Assembly (NCBI GenBank): GCA_900088475.1
Contig: FLMG01004035.1
Span: forward strand, 1 to 64,000
Length of the DNA: 64,000 bases
Direction: 5' to 3'
From: Hyphochytrium catenoides
Taxonomy: Eukaryota > Sar > Hyphochytriomycetes > Hyphochytriales > Hyphochytriaceae
Position 1 is the stretch's first letter. Each line of letters opens with the position of its first letter. Below are positions 49,040 to 60,600 of this stretch, in pieces. The translations under genes and the position numbers were made by a program. Under the pieces are notes generated by a model. That model worked only from the letters and a program-made list of their open reading frames with translations. It was not told the DNA's origin and did no database searches.

Positions 49040-52000
49040 ATGCCAGGCGTTCAGGTCCGTCCGGCTGATGATTCGCAGCCTCCTGGTGTGGCAAGAGGGA
49101 GCGTCTTTGGACCGTCTTTCCCTGGCGGCGGTCACAATGATAGACATGAACCACCCCCCAGCACCTCGATCGGCCCCCTTGCGAGCCTGCAGGGCGCGGG
49201 TAGCCAAGAGGCTGCCACCGGGTCCTTACCAGGGCAACGAGGTTCCGTCCATATCGCCGGCTATGCTAGGTTTGCGAATATCGCTGACGTGATGTTGAAG
49301 AAGGCCAAGGACAAGACGCGCTCTAATAAAGAGCAGTTGGTGAATTTCCAGAAATCTAATAGGAAAGTGCTCGTGAAGGACAAAAAGTCATTGCAGAAGC
49401 TGTTGTTGAAGATCTGGAGGAGCCCCTTGGTAAAGCGCGCAATCATGGTCCTAAACGTTGCAATAATCTTCGGCTCTAACCTCATCATGGTTTTGGAGAC
49501 ATGTGATGGACCGAACTACTATGATGAGGCAAATAGGTCGCTCTCTGACTATCCGGAACTGTTCACTTCAGAGCAGTACGATCAGCTAGAGATCTTCTTC
49601 ACCGTTGTCTTCACAACGGAGGTCCTCTTTCGACTGGCGCGCTTCCGTTCATTCAACGCCTACATCAGCAACTTTCATAACGTGGTGGACTGGATCTCCA
49701 TTCTTCCTCTATATTTGCAGCTCATCTTCAAGGCGTCTGGGAGCTATGGGGAAGATCCTACGAATGAGAATACCTTGATGAGGAACACAGTCACACTTCT
49801 AAGAATATTCCGTGTCCTGAAAGTGGGTCGGCACTTCGCGGACATGGAGGTGCTAGTGGATGCGCTGTTCCTGTCTTTCAAGCCTCTTATTATTCCGATG
49901 GTCTTCTTCGCTGTGGTCGCTCTTATTTTTTCAGTAGCGCTCTTCATGCTGAACCCTTGTATGGATAAGGACGAGTGCAGTCACTCGTTCACGGACGTCT
50001 TCAACGCGTTGTACTTCGTGATCGTCACTATGCTTACGGTCGGCTATGGAGACATCGTCCCAGGAGCGGAGAATTTCCTAGCGCGCTTTGTGGCCGGCGT
50101 AGCAATGGTCTTCGGCTCGTTATACCTTGCCATGCCTCTCGCTGTCATCGGTAACAACTTCGAGGCGGCGTGGAAGAAGCATATACGCAAGCTTCAAAGA
50201 CAGAGAGTGAAGGCCGTATCAGAGCGGCTAGTAGCGGGTACTGCAGATATCTCAGAGTTGAAACTCGAGGAGGATGTGATCATCCGCATAGGGAACAATA
50301 GGCTGCTCGAGACATACTTTGACCTCTCATACTACCTTGGAAGATTAGAGGAAACGATTCGCACTGTCCCAGAGAAGAAGATTGTAAGTAGAAATGAGAC
50401 TGTCCGTCGACGAGTCCTTTGTAGGCCTTGACTGGTATTCGAATGTCTGCTGATTCATTGTCTCACTGTTCACCACCTTGTGGATATGGTCGTACGCCGC
50501 CGCCTACTTACCACGCCTTCCGTATCTTCCCTGTGCAGGATTCAAACCAGTCCTCAGCCATGATGCAGGACATTAAGGCTGCCATCAACAAGGAACTGTC
50601 CACCTGCATCAGCTCGCATGAAGCTCTTATGAGAGACGCTAAGATAACATTAGGACCTCTGCCTGAAGATATCTTCTGCAACCTGGTCCGCTTGATGAGG
50701 TTCGCAAAGATCTCCACTAGCAAGTATAAAATTATCCTCGAACGACGAAAAGCGGCCGCTAACCAGTCAAAGAAGAAGAAGAAGCTGAGGCGGAGCAGTA
50801 CGGTTCTGGTCATGAAAATGAATGAGAAGCAACAGAAAAGGTGATCGAGACTTTCGCTAACTGTTCCATCTTTGAATTTCCATGTGCAATTACTTGCCCA
50901 TTCCCTGCCATGGGCAAAGTCTATCCTGGATCTGTCCTGTTCGGCTCACACATTTGCGTGTAGACTGGATAACTCACGCTTGCTATTCTTTCCCTTAACT
51001 GTCGTCAACTCCTGCCCATCGTCCCCAGGCTACCGGAGAAGATTTACCTTGCATTGGAGCTACCACAGTCTTCTCCTTTTGCTATGATGCTCAGTCGTGT
51101 TCTCTTATTTGTCAATATCATGAGCGTCATTGTATTCTTCGCCCAGACGATGCCTGAGCTTCAGAAGTTAGGACCCCAGTCGCCCTTATGTAAGGAGGTT
51201 GTTCAGTCTTATTGTCAAGAGCAGACTCGTGCAGACCGTGGTTGTTATACGGTGAGCCTTGTAACCTTACTATATTCGAATGAGGGCCGCGCGAACTAAC
51301 AACCCTTGCCTGCTTGGTCCACCATCTCTCCGTCTGTGCTCCCTTGCTTGACTGATCAGACGGACAACCAACCTCTCAAGTTTGCTTGTTCTCTCAAAGA
51401 AATAACTCCCGACTGTTACGAGGGCGAATCTAACTTTGGCACGAGAATCACAGAGCTCAGGCCTGACTGTGAGAAGATGTTCCACACCCCTTCTGGGAGA
51501 TACATATGTGACAGACCCCAGTGCAACTATAAGCATGAGGTAAGTGGCGACGGTGTAGGGAACATTAGAGGTAACGATGTCTTCCTATCCAGGCTGTCAG
51601 GGTAGATGGTGTTTATGCTTGTTTCAAATTTGCCCCCTCACCCTCTCTCCTTCCCCTCCTTGGCGCTCTCCTGATCCCTCTTCCTTCCTTTGTCTCTTTG
51701 ATCCTCTGTCTGACCCTTCTGTGCAGCCCATGTATGACGCCTCAGGCTACTGGCAGCCTCTAGAAATATTCTTTACTACGATCTTCACGCTGGAGCTGAT
51801 ACTTCGGGCGTACGGCTCTCCGACTTGGAAAAACTTCTTTCATGTCTATAACTGCGTGGATCTCTTGTCTCTTTCGCCCTCGTACTACCAGTTCATAGCC
51901 AGCGCTATCACAGGTAGACGAAAATGACCGACAACTCTTCTATCAGCCTACTAGTACTCCTTATATCCCAGTCGATGAGTTTGACGCTCTTAGCGCCGCA

Positions 52001-54156
52001 CTTGCTCCTGCAGTCAGCCGTTCACCGACAGGATCGGCCACAATTCTTTTGCCTTTTATTGAACCATTGCTCTGTCCCCCTACGATGGTGTCTGGATTGT
52101 TAAGGCAACCGGCCCTTCCGTGCTATAACTCACCTGCTACCAATAGGGGTCCCTATTATCTATGAAATATCTAGCTCAGGACTCAGTTGGAATGCCGGTA
52201 TGAAGCTGCTCAAGTTCTCTCGAGTGGTTCGTCTGCTGAGGGTAAGTACAAAGAGTATGAGCATCATGTTGAGAACTCGAAGCTGAACCTTGACTGTTTC
52301 GTATCTCAGCGGTTTTCAGACTGGGAAATTCTCAGCCGAACCTTTTCAGTGATCTCGGGCAGGCTCTTTATCCCGGTGAGTTAGTGCCAGAGCTCTAATA
52401 AGACGACGGCTCTATGCTTATCTCGCTGTTGGTTTCTTGCTCTGTGATCCTCCGCTGTTTTGCAGGTCACCTTTCTCTCCATCTTTATCTTTATTGGTGG
52501 CTATGTGGAGTTCCAGTTAGAACAGGGTCATGACTGCTTCTACTATGCTGAGAACCCGCTGTGCTTTGACAGAGCTACGAACCTTACGGTAAGTAGAGAA
52601 ACAGATAGAGAAGAGGCATTCAGACGCTGTGACAGATTAGCTTAACGGCTTGATCCCTGAGCCTTATGTGGACCCAATAAGCTGTCCGCGACGCATCTGG
52701 ATCCTCCACCCCATCTTCGTCTCTCGATTGGCAAACTAATCTTAGCTGCTTGTAGCTAACTCCCTGCTAACGCACTCGTAGGCTAACCTCACAGCCCTAC
52801 TGACGGCTGCCGGGGTCGAGATGGTGGAAGGGCGGCGCTATCTTATTAATATGTTTGGGAATCCTTCTCTTATTAAGGATGTAGCCATAGGAAGTTGGTT
52901 CAGTGCATTCACGTAAGTGGAGAGCAGAGGAGAGAATTGCATGAAAGGGACGGACGGGGCGACGGGGCTCTTACCCTTCGGAACGAACTCTAGTTTCCCG
53001 CATCGAGAGAACGTCTGCTGCTGGTTGTCCTCTGGTACCATTTTTTGCTCCAGCACCCAGCTCCCCTTTTCCTCGAAGGAGAACTGGCACTTTTCTGTTT
53101 TTCATTGTGCAGCTTCTCACATCTCCCCTCTTATTTACATTCTCAGTATGACCACTACTGGCTATGGCGATGTTTATCCTGTGACTCGGTTTGGTCGATT
53201 ATTTGCGGTCATCATGATGATTGGAGGCTCAGCGTGGAACTCAATGCCTCTCTCGCTCGTGGGCGGCGAGTTCTACTCCATCTACTCTGAAAAGGAAAGC
53301 CAAAGACGACTGCAGGTAAGTCGGAAGCCCTCTTCTCACTCTTGGTCACCTTTCCGCAGCCCTTCTAGCCCTGTGAAGCGCTGCGTCAACGTTTGAGGTA
53401 ACGCTCAGCATTGACTCCTCTGTTGCCCCCATCTCTCTTCTGGCTCCGGTCAAACAGGAGATGCGCAAAAATAGAAAGAGCCTTTGGTTAGACAACAAGA
53501 ACACTCGACTGTGGAACCAGTACGCGGAAACGCTAACGCTGCTGCAAACCATGGTCGCATTAGTAGAAGGTCTGCCCTCTTCCTCTCTCTCTGACGCAAT
53601 GGTGTCACCTAGGTCAATGTCCTTCAATACATCGTCATCTACCCTTACCTTTGAGGGTTCTTGTCTGCCTCAACCGTTATAGCCTATCGATGGCCTTGAT
53701 AGCTTATTAGCGCTGATCCTATATGTCATGACATTCTGACTTGCTCTGTCCTTTCTTGCAGAGATCCCGGATCAGAACAAGGCAAAAGGAGGAGGCCCTA
53801 AAAAGAAAGCGACAAAAGTGGAGCCCGAGGAGTTGAATGATCCGGACACTGTCTTTTTGAAGGAGGAGATCCTGAAAAAGCTTCATCATGTACAGGTAGG
53901 CAAAAGCAGAGAGAGGAAGGGAACAGACGGCCTAGCGGGAAAGAGGCAAGTTCACACCTTCAGGGGATAAGGGTGTTCAACATAGTGAACAATATGAGTG
54001 AAGAGCGACCGAAGTGAAACGAGTCTGTAAGGGGTCATCATGGCCTCTTTGATTCCTGACGTTACCCTCTGTTTGGCCTCTCTTCAGCTCTTGCACATGA
54101 AGATTATAAAGATTATGGCCATCGCCAAGCAGGAGGGTATCGTCTCAGACCTTTAA
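49040..54156 (+). CDS. Tandem two-repeat (2 x 6TM) voltage-gated K+ channel, 1044 aa
   Basis: Thirteen exons totalling 3135 bases in phase: 49040-50383, 50539-50840, 51029-51251, 51360-51539, 51727-51913, 52147-52241, 52310-52375, 52466-52588, 52782-52912, 53147-53315, 53458-53569, 53762-53895 and 54088-54156. Repeat 1 lies wholly in exon 1: S1 RAIMVLNVAIIFGSNLIMVL, S4 RNTVTLLRIFRVLKVGRHF and filter TMLTVGYGDIVPG. A basic linker follows (KKKKKLRRSS). Repeat 2 has S1 RVLLFVNIMSVIVFFAQTM, a Cys-rich S1-S2 loop of about 95 residues with eight Cys, S4 MKLLKFSRVVRLLR and filter MTTTGYGDVYP. Both filters are canonical for K+, so a dimer would form one pore. S4 charges every third residue indicate voltage sensing. 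The C-terminal tail is soluble, Lys-rich and partly helical, with no cyclic-nucleotide-binding domain seen. Confidence 0.9.
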
Positions 54157-54686
54157 GACCCAGCTAGAGCAAAAAAACTGGCGATAGAGAAGGCCAAGGA
54201 CTGCTCAACCAACGGGACGGCAGGGGCAAGGATAGAGGAGGGATGTCCTCACGTGCTCATATCATCATAGAGAAGGAACCAAGGGTGGTGTCCAGTAATG
54301 GTTTCTAATAAAGTAATGGAGGTCTTGTGCCATATGTGGCAGTATCAAAGTAGTCCCTCTCTATCCTATTCCTTCTCTCACAATCTCCTTCTCTCCCTCT
54401 CCCATTTCTTACAGATTAAGCTCCTTCTCCCCCTTCTCTCGAGCATCAATAGTGCTGACCTAGATCCACTTTCTTTGCCTGAATCCAGGGGACTTTTCTC
54501 CGCCATATCCTACTTCTTCGTGGCTCGTTTCTCTTCTACATATCCATTACTAGCTTTGGCTCTCTTCTTATCGCCAGTGTTCCTATTTATGTATAAAGAG
54601 TACAATGTAAGAGATGAGGATCCTCGTGGACGCCATTTTCTATATACATCGGCTTTCTGAGGCCTACTTCCTTTAGTGGCTAGGAA
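54157..54686. terminator. Convergent 3' intergenic region
   Basis: 530 bases between the stop codons of the K+ channel gene and the leftward adenylyl cyclase gene, expected to contain both 3' ends. A 120-codon rightward frame at 54298 is Leu/Ser-rich because of a pyrimidine-rich stretch and is not accepted as a gene. Confidence 0.4.
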
Positions 54687-57600
54687 TCACCCCATCTCGT
54701 TAAGGTGCAGAAGGACGTCCACTCTATCTGCCAGTTCGCTACATCCTTGGCGTTTACAGCGCTGCGCAGTAAGTAGCAGGCGCTGTCTCTTTTCCGCCGT
54801 AGCGAACTCCTCGGAGCCAAGAGTGAGCTCCATCTCTGTCAAGGCTGCCTCGATGATAAGACCCCCGGCCTTACTGCTTGCCAGCCCTTTCCTCCACTTC
54901 CGTAGTGCCCTTGACTTTCTTCCTGAGAAACATAGAAACAAGAAGCTCAGCACCACGATCTCCCACCGTCGCGCCTACATATTCGTCACCTCATTTTGAC
55001 AATTCTTCACCCTCATCAAAGAATTATTACCTTTTACCATATGGTAGATACCCTTCAGACGCTCATAGCAGCCGATGAAGTAAGGATAAACCTTGCAGTA
55101 TGCACGGAAAAGTGACAGGAACTATACAGATGAAGGCAGAAAGGTCGTCAGGCATCCATACAAGGAACGCTCCGATCACAGATGCGCGGGTAATTAGCAG
55201 ATGCAGCTTTAGGAGACGATGCAACCCTTGCCAGGAGTGAATGTAAACTTTATCAGATGGGCTCTGATCTCCAACCACTTCATCTTTCACTTTACCTCCT
55301 TGATCCAGTTAATAGCTTCCTTGAGATCCATTTCTTGATCCGAGTCAAGTGCAGGTTCTATTACGTCCTGAGGGGAATGACGCCGATACCCTGAAAGCCA
55401 ACTTGCGCTCTGTGGGGATTCGATTGGTGTAGTCAGGTTTGGCCATATTAGAGAATCAGTACTTCTGCGCCCGGCATAATCGATCGCTCTCCGCGAAGCT
55501 GCCTGTTCCCGTCCACAACCCGCTTCCTTTGCAAGCCAAGGATACCCTAATTTTTGTCTCAGACTCGGTCTAAGGGTCACTTCCTACCGTTAGCAGGGTT
55601 TCCAAAATGTGGATGAAGCCAAAAACAAGAGACAGCGAATAGAGTGAGGGAGGACACAGAAGTTCCTTCAAAATCCTACGAACTGAGTCATAGCGGGATA
55701 GACGTGGGAAGCGAAGGGAAAGCGCGAGCGTTCCCCAGCGGACCTCAGGAATAACCTCTACCATCCTGTCAGCAATCTAGACATCAAAGGATTAGGTCAG
55801 CATTGATTTCAGCACCGGAAGGAGAAATAAGCCAAGTGTACCAGCTGCAGGCATGTCATCTCTGCCGCCGCAGCCTCTCCGATGTCCTTGTAGTATGTTG
55901 CGTTCGCCAATCCCAGCTGTCCAATTCCCAGGACTACGATGCAACATCAAAACAGGCTAAGAGGAGTGACGGGAAAAGCTACATAAACTAAATAAGTCGT
56001 AGGAAGCAAGGGTTTAGGGATGATGAGCTACAATCGTGCAGGCAGGCAATGAGTGTAAGGCTGAAGAGAGGCCGAAAGGCAAAATTAGACAAACCAGTCG
56101 CATCATTTCTGATGGAGGCGGAGATAATGGCCTCAAGGTAGCAGGTCCTGCTCTTCTCAGGGAAGCCCTTCATGCAATTAGCGAGCGAGAGTCACGTTGA
56201 GCCCTGACCAAGCCCATCACCCTACTCTTTTGGTGTTGCCCTCCCCATTGCTCTCACCGTATCTTTTGGTGCTCTCATTCTTTCCATATGTCATCGACAT
56301 CCCCTCCAACATACCTGTAGCAAGTAAAGACAGCCCAGTTGAAGCTTCATTCTCTCGACGTTTTGCAGTTTTCCTTGCGCCTCGTATAGGCTGGTCATAC
56401 TCAATGCCTCATCAATCAAATCTGTGAAGAGCGCGAGTTATCTTGGGCATTCTCATACCAATGGAAGTACCTATCGGTTCTGAGCCCAATGGTCTGCCCA
56501 CATTGACCTGTGTTAGGTTTCCTCCTTATTTGCTCCTCTTCTTTTCACGCTGTCTAGCCCATGTTAGCATGTACGCTATATTTGGAAACTTACATTGTAG
56601 CCCTGAAGTTTCTCCGTCACTCGGGCCTATAAGGAAGTGCTGTTGAAGCTGACACTCGGCTATATCTATTGGGAGATGCCCGCTTGTTGTTTGGTTCTGT
56701 ACTCCTTCCTTGGTCGACCCATGGTCGTCTTTGTGTGGCGTCGGTACGTCTGGCACATCGTTCAAATCGGCATATGATGGAGGAAAATATAAAGCTCGTA
56801 GCTTGCGGGCAGTGTCAATGCTCTTTTCTGCGGACTTGTAATCTTTTAGAATGATCGTGGAAAAGAAGGAGAGAAGAACGTAGCCCTCAGAAAGAACATT
56901 GGGGAGGATTAAACCCCTTCCATCTCCTCCTGAAGTATGCTTGACTCGGCCAAGTGCAAAGACTGTGGCCTGCAGGCCAGCCCTAAACTGTATGTGGACA
57001 AACAAGCAAGTGCTTTGATCAGTGGAAGCTATCTTCTTCCATCAGATCGCGTGTGACAAGGACAAACAACGAGGGTCCTTGGTCAAGAAAATGTAAAAGC
57101 AAATTTGTTACCTCTCTCTGCAGACAGAAGATTCTGGCAAGTCCAACAGCACTCTCAACGACCAGGGGCTGTGCCCATGACGAAAGGAACGGTTCAGAAT
57201 AGGAGGGTCTCCGAGCGCAGTAGCTGGGAAAATGTCGAGCCAATTTGGACACCTGTTGTGGTTAAGATATAAAACTTAAGGGTCAGAAGCCTAGATCGCC
57301 AGAAGCGTGCCCAGTACCGAGTGAGCCAATTTGGTGGTGTGCAGGAAACTGGGCTTGTCTGAAGGAAACACCCCATGGAGACTCCTCTCTACCTCTTCCA
57401 GGGTGACAATGGTACCTATGTCTGGAAGTTACTGTGAGTAGATGCTCAAAGGATCGTGTGCTAAGCAGGGTCAGATTATGGGATGGGTTCTATCTATCTT
57501 CTTCTATCTTCGCCCAGACTTATTAGCTCTCACTGTCGTCACCTGCTTCGCATGCATCCCGCTGCAGGCATCTCTCAGACAAGATCAGCACCCTTACGAA

Positions 57601-60600
57601 ACACACGAAAGCCATATACATCCGGCTCGTTTCGAGGCATGCTCTGCCTTGCCTTAGAGACAGTTCAGCAATCCAGCGATATTTGGAAAGGGACATGATG
57701 GACTGCAATGTACGAGAGGGGAACAAGGTTGAGCTCAGGACCTAGTAGCCGTAGGTCAAGGATTAGGTTACATGACAATGAGGAACAACCGAAACAAGCG
57801 GATTAAGAGATCGAAAAGAGAGTTTGCTAGAACAGGAACTACGAACTAAAGAACGCCGGGAGAAAAATAAGACTCACCTGCGTCGCATGGGAATGTTCCG
57901 GCAAGCCTCCCTAGTGATTAGAAGGTGTCGGAGAGAAAGGAAATGAAATGAGACGTCAAGTGGGGAAAGCATATGTACACATAGAGAATTGCTGCAATAT
58001 TATAGATTCAGCGAAGGACACTCCTCAGTATGGGCCTTAGCGGCGGAGGAAGAGGTGGATGTGACACTTGCCTGTGGTTTTAGGAAAACGGGCTCTCTTG
58101 CCAGTGAGGGACAAGCCGATAAAAATAGGCTGCTCTGGCACAAATGATAGTCTACTTGGGATATTAGCTGCATAGCGCCTGTCCACCCGCTCAGCGTCAG
58201 AATTAACCACGTGGACAGAGAGGATAATCAAAGATGACATCACAACGAAGTTTCAGCAGAAGACAAGAACGACACGCATGTATTGTTACTGTCCAAAGGG
58301 GGTTCAGTGAGTAGGGAGAAAGTTGACTTACTTCTATCGCAACATAGGGCCTTCTCTAGAAAGCGCATAACTTCTGAGGGGAGAGATTTGGACTCGCAAA
58401 GCCCAGCCGCTTCTTCGTATGTTTCTCCGGCCAGGTGTTCGACTTTTGCAGCTTTCAAATGGAGTCCCACCTTCTCATACAGATCGAGCACTTTGGATAA
58501 TCGTTCAGTGTTCCCATCTTTGTGCGTGCTTCCCACACCGTCGTCCTTATCGTTCTCTTGCTGGATGATATTTTTAAGGTACTTTCCCGCCTCGGCATGC
58601 CCTTCCTCCCGGATCTGGTGCAGGAGCATGGAGTAGGCGGCCTCTCTTACAAGCTGGTTTCTAAAGGAAAAGGTTTGGTCTGAACCTAGTGACAAATTTT
58701 TATAAAGGGACGACCGGTGTAAGTGGGTGACAAGATAAGAAAGTGTACGAGGTAAGGAATCCAGCCACATACCATCCTCATGTTGCAACAGAAAGCCTTT
58801 CTCAACTAAAGCAATTAGGTCCAAGTCCAAACTGGCAACAGAAGGGGTATTCCTTTCTGCGTCCCGCGATTCGGTGTCTGCTTGACAATGACGTTGCCCA
58901 GTAAGGCGCAGGAGTAGGTACCTGGCATAACGATATAGAAACTGAATAAGGGGTTCCAGATATGTGTCTAATATACAGCAAGTCCTACCTGAGCATGTCT
59001 CTCTTGATCTCTGAGACACCTATTATACTGGCTATCTGCCGATCGCAACTTAGTAAGCAAGCAGCACTCGTTTTCATAGGAACAATCTTTGTTAGAAAGA
59101 AAACAGATCTACGCGAACAGTAAGATAGGCAAAGAATAAAAACAAACGCTGAGAGCAAAGGTTCCTAGGGACCAATACAAAAGCTAGCTGCGCCTCTACC
59201 TTCAAGAGGTCCTGTTCGCTGTGCACTAATCGATCTATTCGACTGGCAAGGATGCCTTGAATACTATCTGGCAGAGGTAGCGACGAGAGGTTTTCTTTCA
59301 AGTCGACCTGGAGATCCTCGCCTTCATACACAAGGGGTTCATCGTCCACTGAGCATTCCATTCCTCTTTTAGCCCTTCTAGAGACAGAGAGAACATTCGA
59401 GTCCTGCAGTGCTCTTAGGAGTTCTTCTACGTACTGGGGGTTGCCCTCCGTTCTGCTGAATATAAGCTCCTGAAGAGGCGCGGGGATAGCTGTGGGCACC
59501 AACAGAACGACAGATTAAGCGCAGATCAAAGGACGCAGAGCATATATATCTGGAGGATGATAGCGCTTATCACAAAAAGGACTAAGATAGAGTTTGCAAG
59601 AAAGTTGTGGGACAGACGAGGTGTAAAGGGCGATTGTAACGTAACGAGAGAACTCCTGAGGGCGTTAGTCTGTCAAGTTGTCGCGCACCATCTGCTGTGA
59701 CGTTCAGTAAGTTTGCAATGAGCTCGGTTGTCTCTTCCAAGTTTAGAGCCTTGAGCTCCAGGTGTAATAACGGTTGGGACGCATGCAGCTTCGCCAGCTC
59801 TGGCTCAAAAACCAGTTTCCTGTGAGCATTAAGGAACATCAAGGGGGAGAGTGCACGAAGATATCAAAGGGATATCCCACGACTGATGCTAAATAGTACC
59901 AGATAGAGACAAAGACCACAGGAGAGGTTCAGATAATATGGGGCCTATGGAGTAAGCTCTTGTTACCTGAATGGAGACTGATCTGATGCCTCCAAGGGCC
60001 GGCTGGATAGCAGGAGTAGAAGTTGCCCGCTGCCCACTTGGACCCAGCGGGTTATTTGCTGCGGTCAGGCCGTACTAGATTCAGACGACCTCATCTTCTC
60101 TGAATGGGTGCCGTGTTTTTCTCTATATCGTTAGATCTCCTTTCTGGTGTTACCCCATTCTTTACAGGCCTGTTGCTGCCCACCTGTGCATAACCCACGC
60201 CAAATTTCTATACTTTACGACTGTCTGACCTGTACTAGACTCCAAGACTCATGGTCCATCCACTGCAAATCTTCTATGACAAGCAGCATCCCTTGCTCCT
60301 CTTTGCTCAACGTCTGCATGAGATTCAGCACCAAATCGCGGAGAAGTCTAGCTAGGGCAGCCTTCCTATCAGTAGAGATGGTGGTCAAGCGATAGCCGGT
60401 CCTGCCTCTTTTCACAGTTCAATTTTGTTGCCAGTGTCGTTCTGCCTCGGAAATTGGCATGCTAGTCCTCCTACATAGCTCTCCCCTCATTAACACCACA
60501 AAAGCACCTCACCGCTCCTATATGCCTATTGATGCTTACCTGGCCTCTCCAAAGAAGTTGCATTCCACAACATCTATGCCTGCTGCCTGTAGACACCCTG

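Noticed and set aside
54298-54660. 120-codon rightward frame after the K+ channel stop
   Set aside because: Pyrimidine-rich composition gives Leu/Ser/Phe by default; no domain, and it lies in the convergent 3' region.
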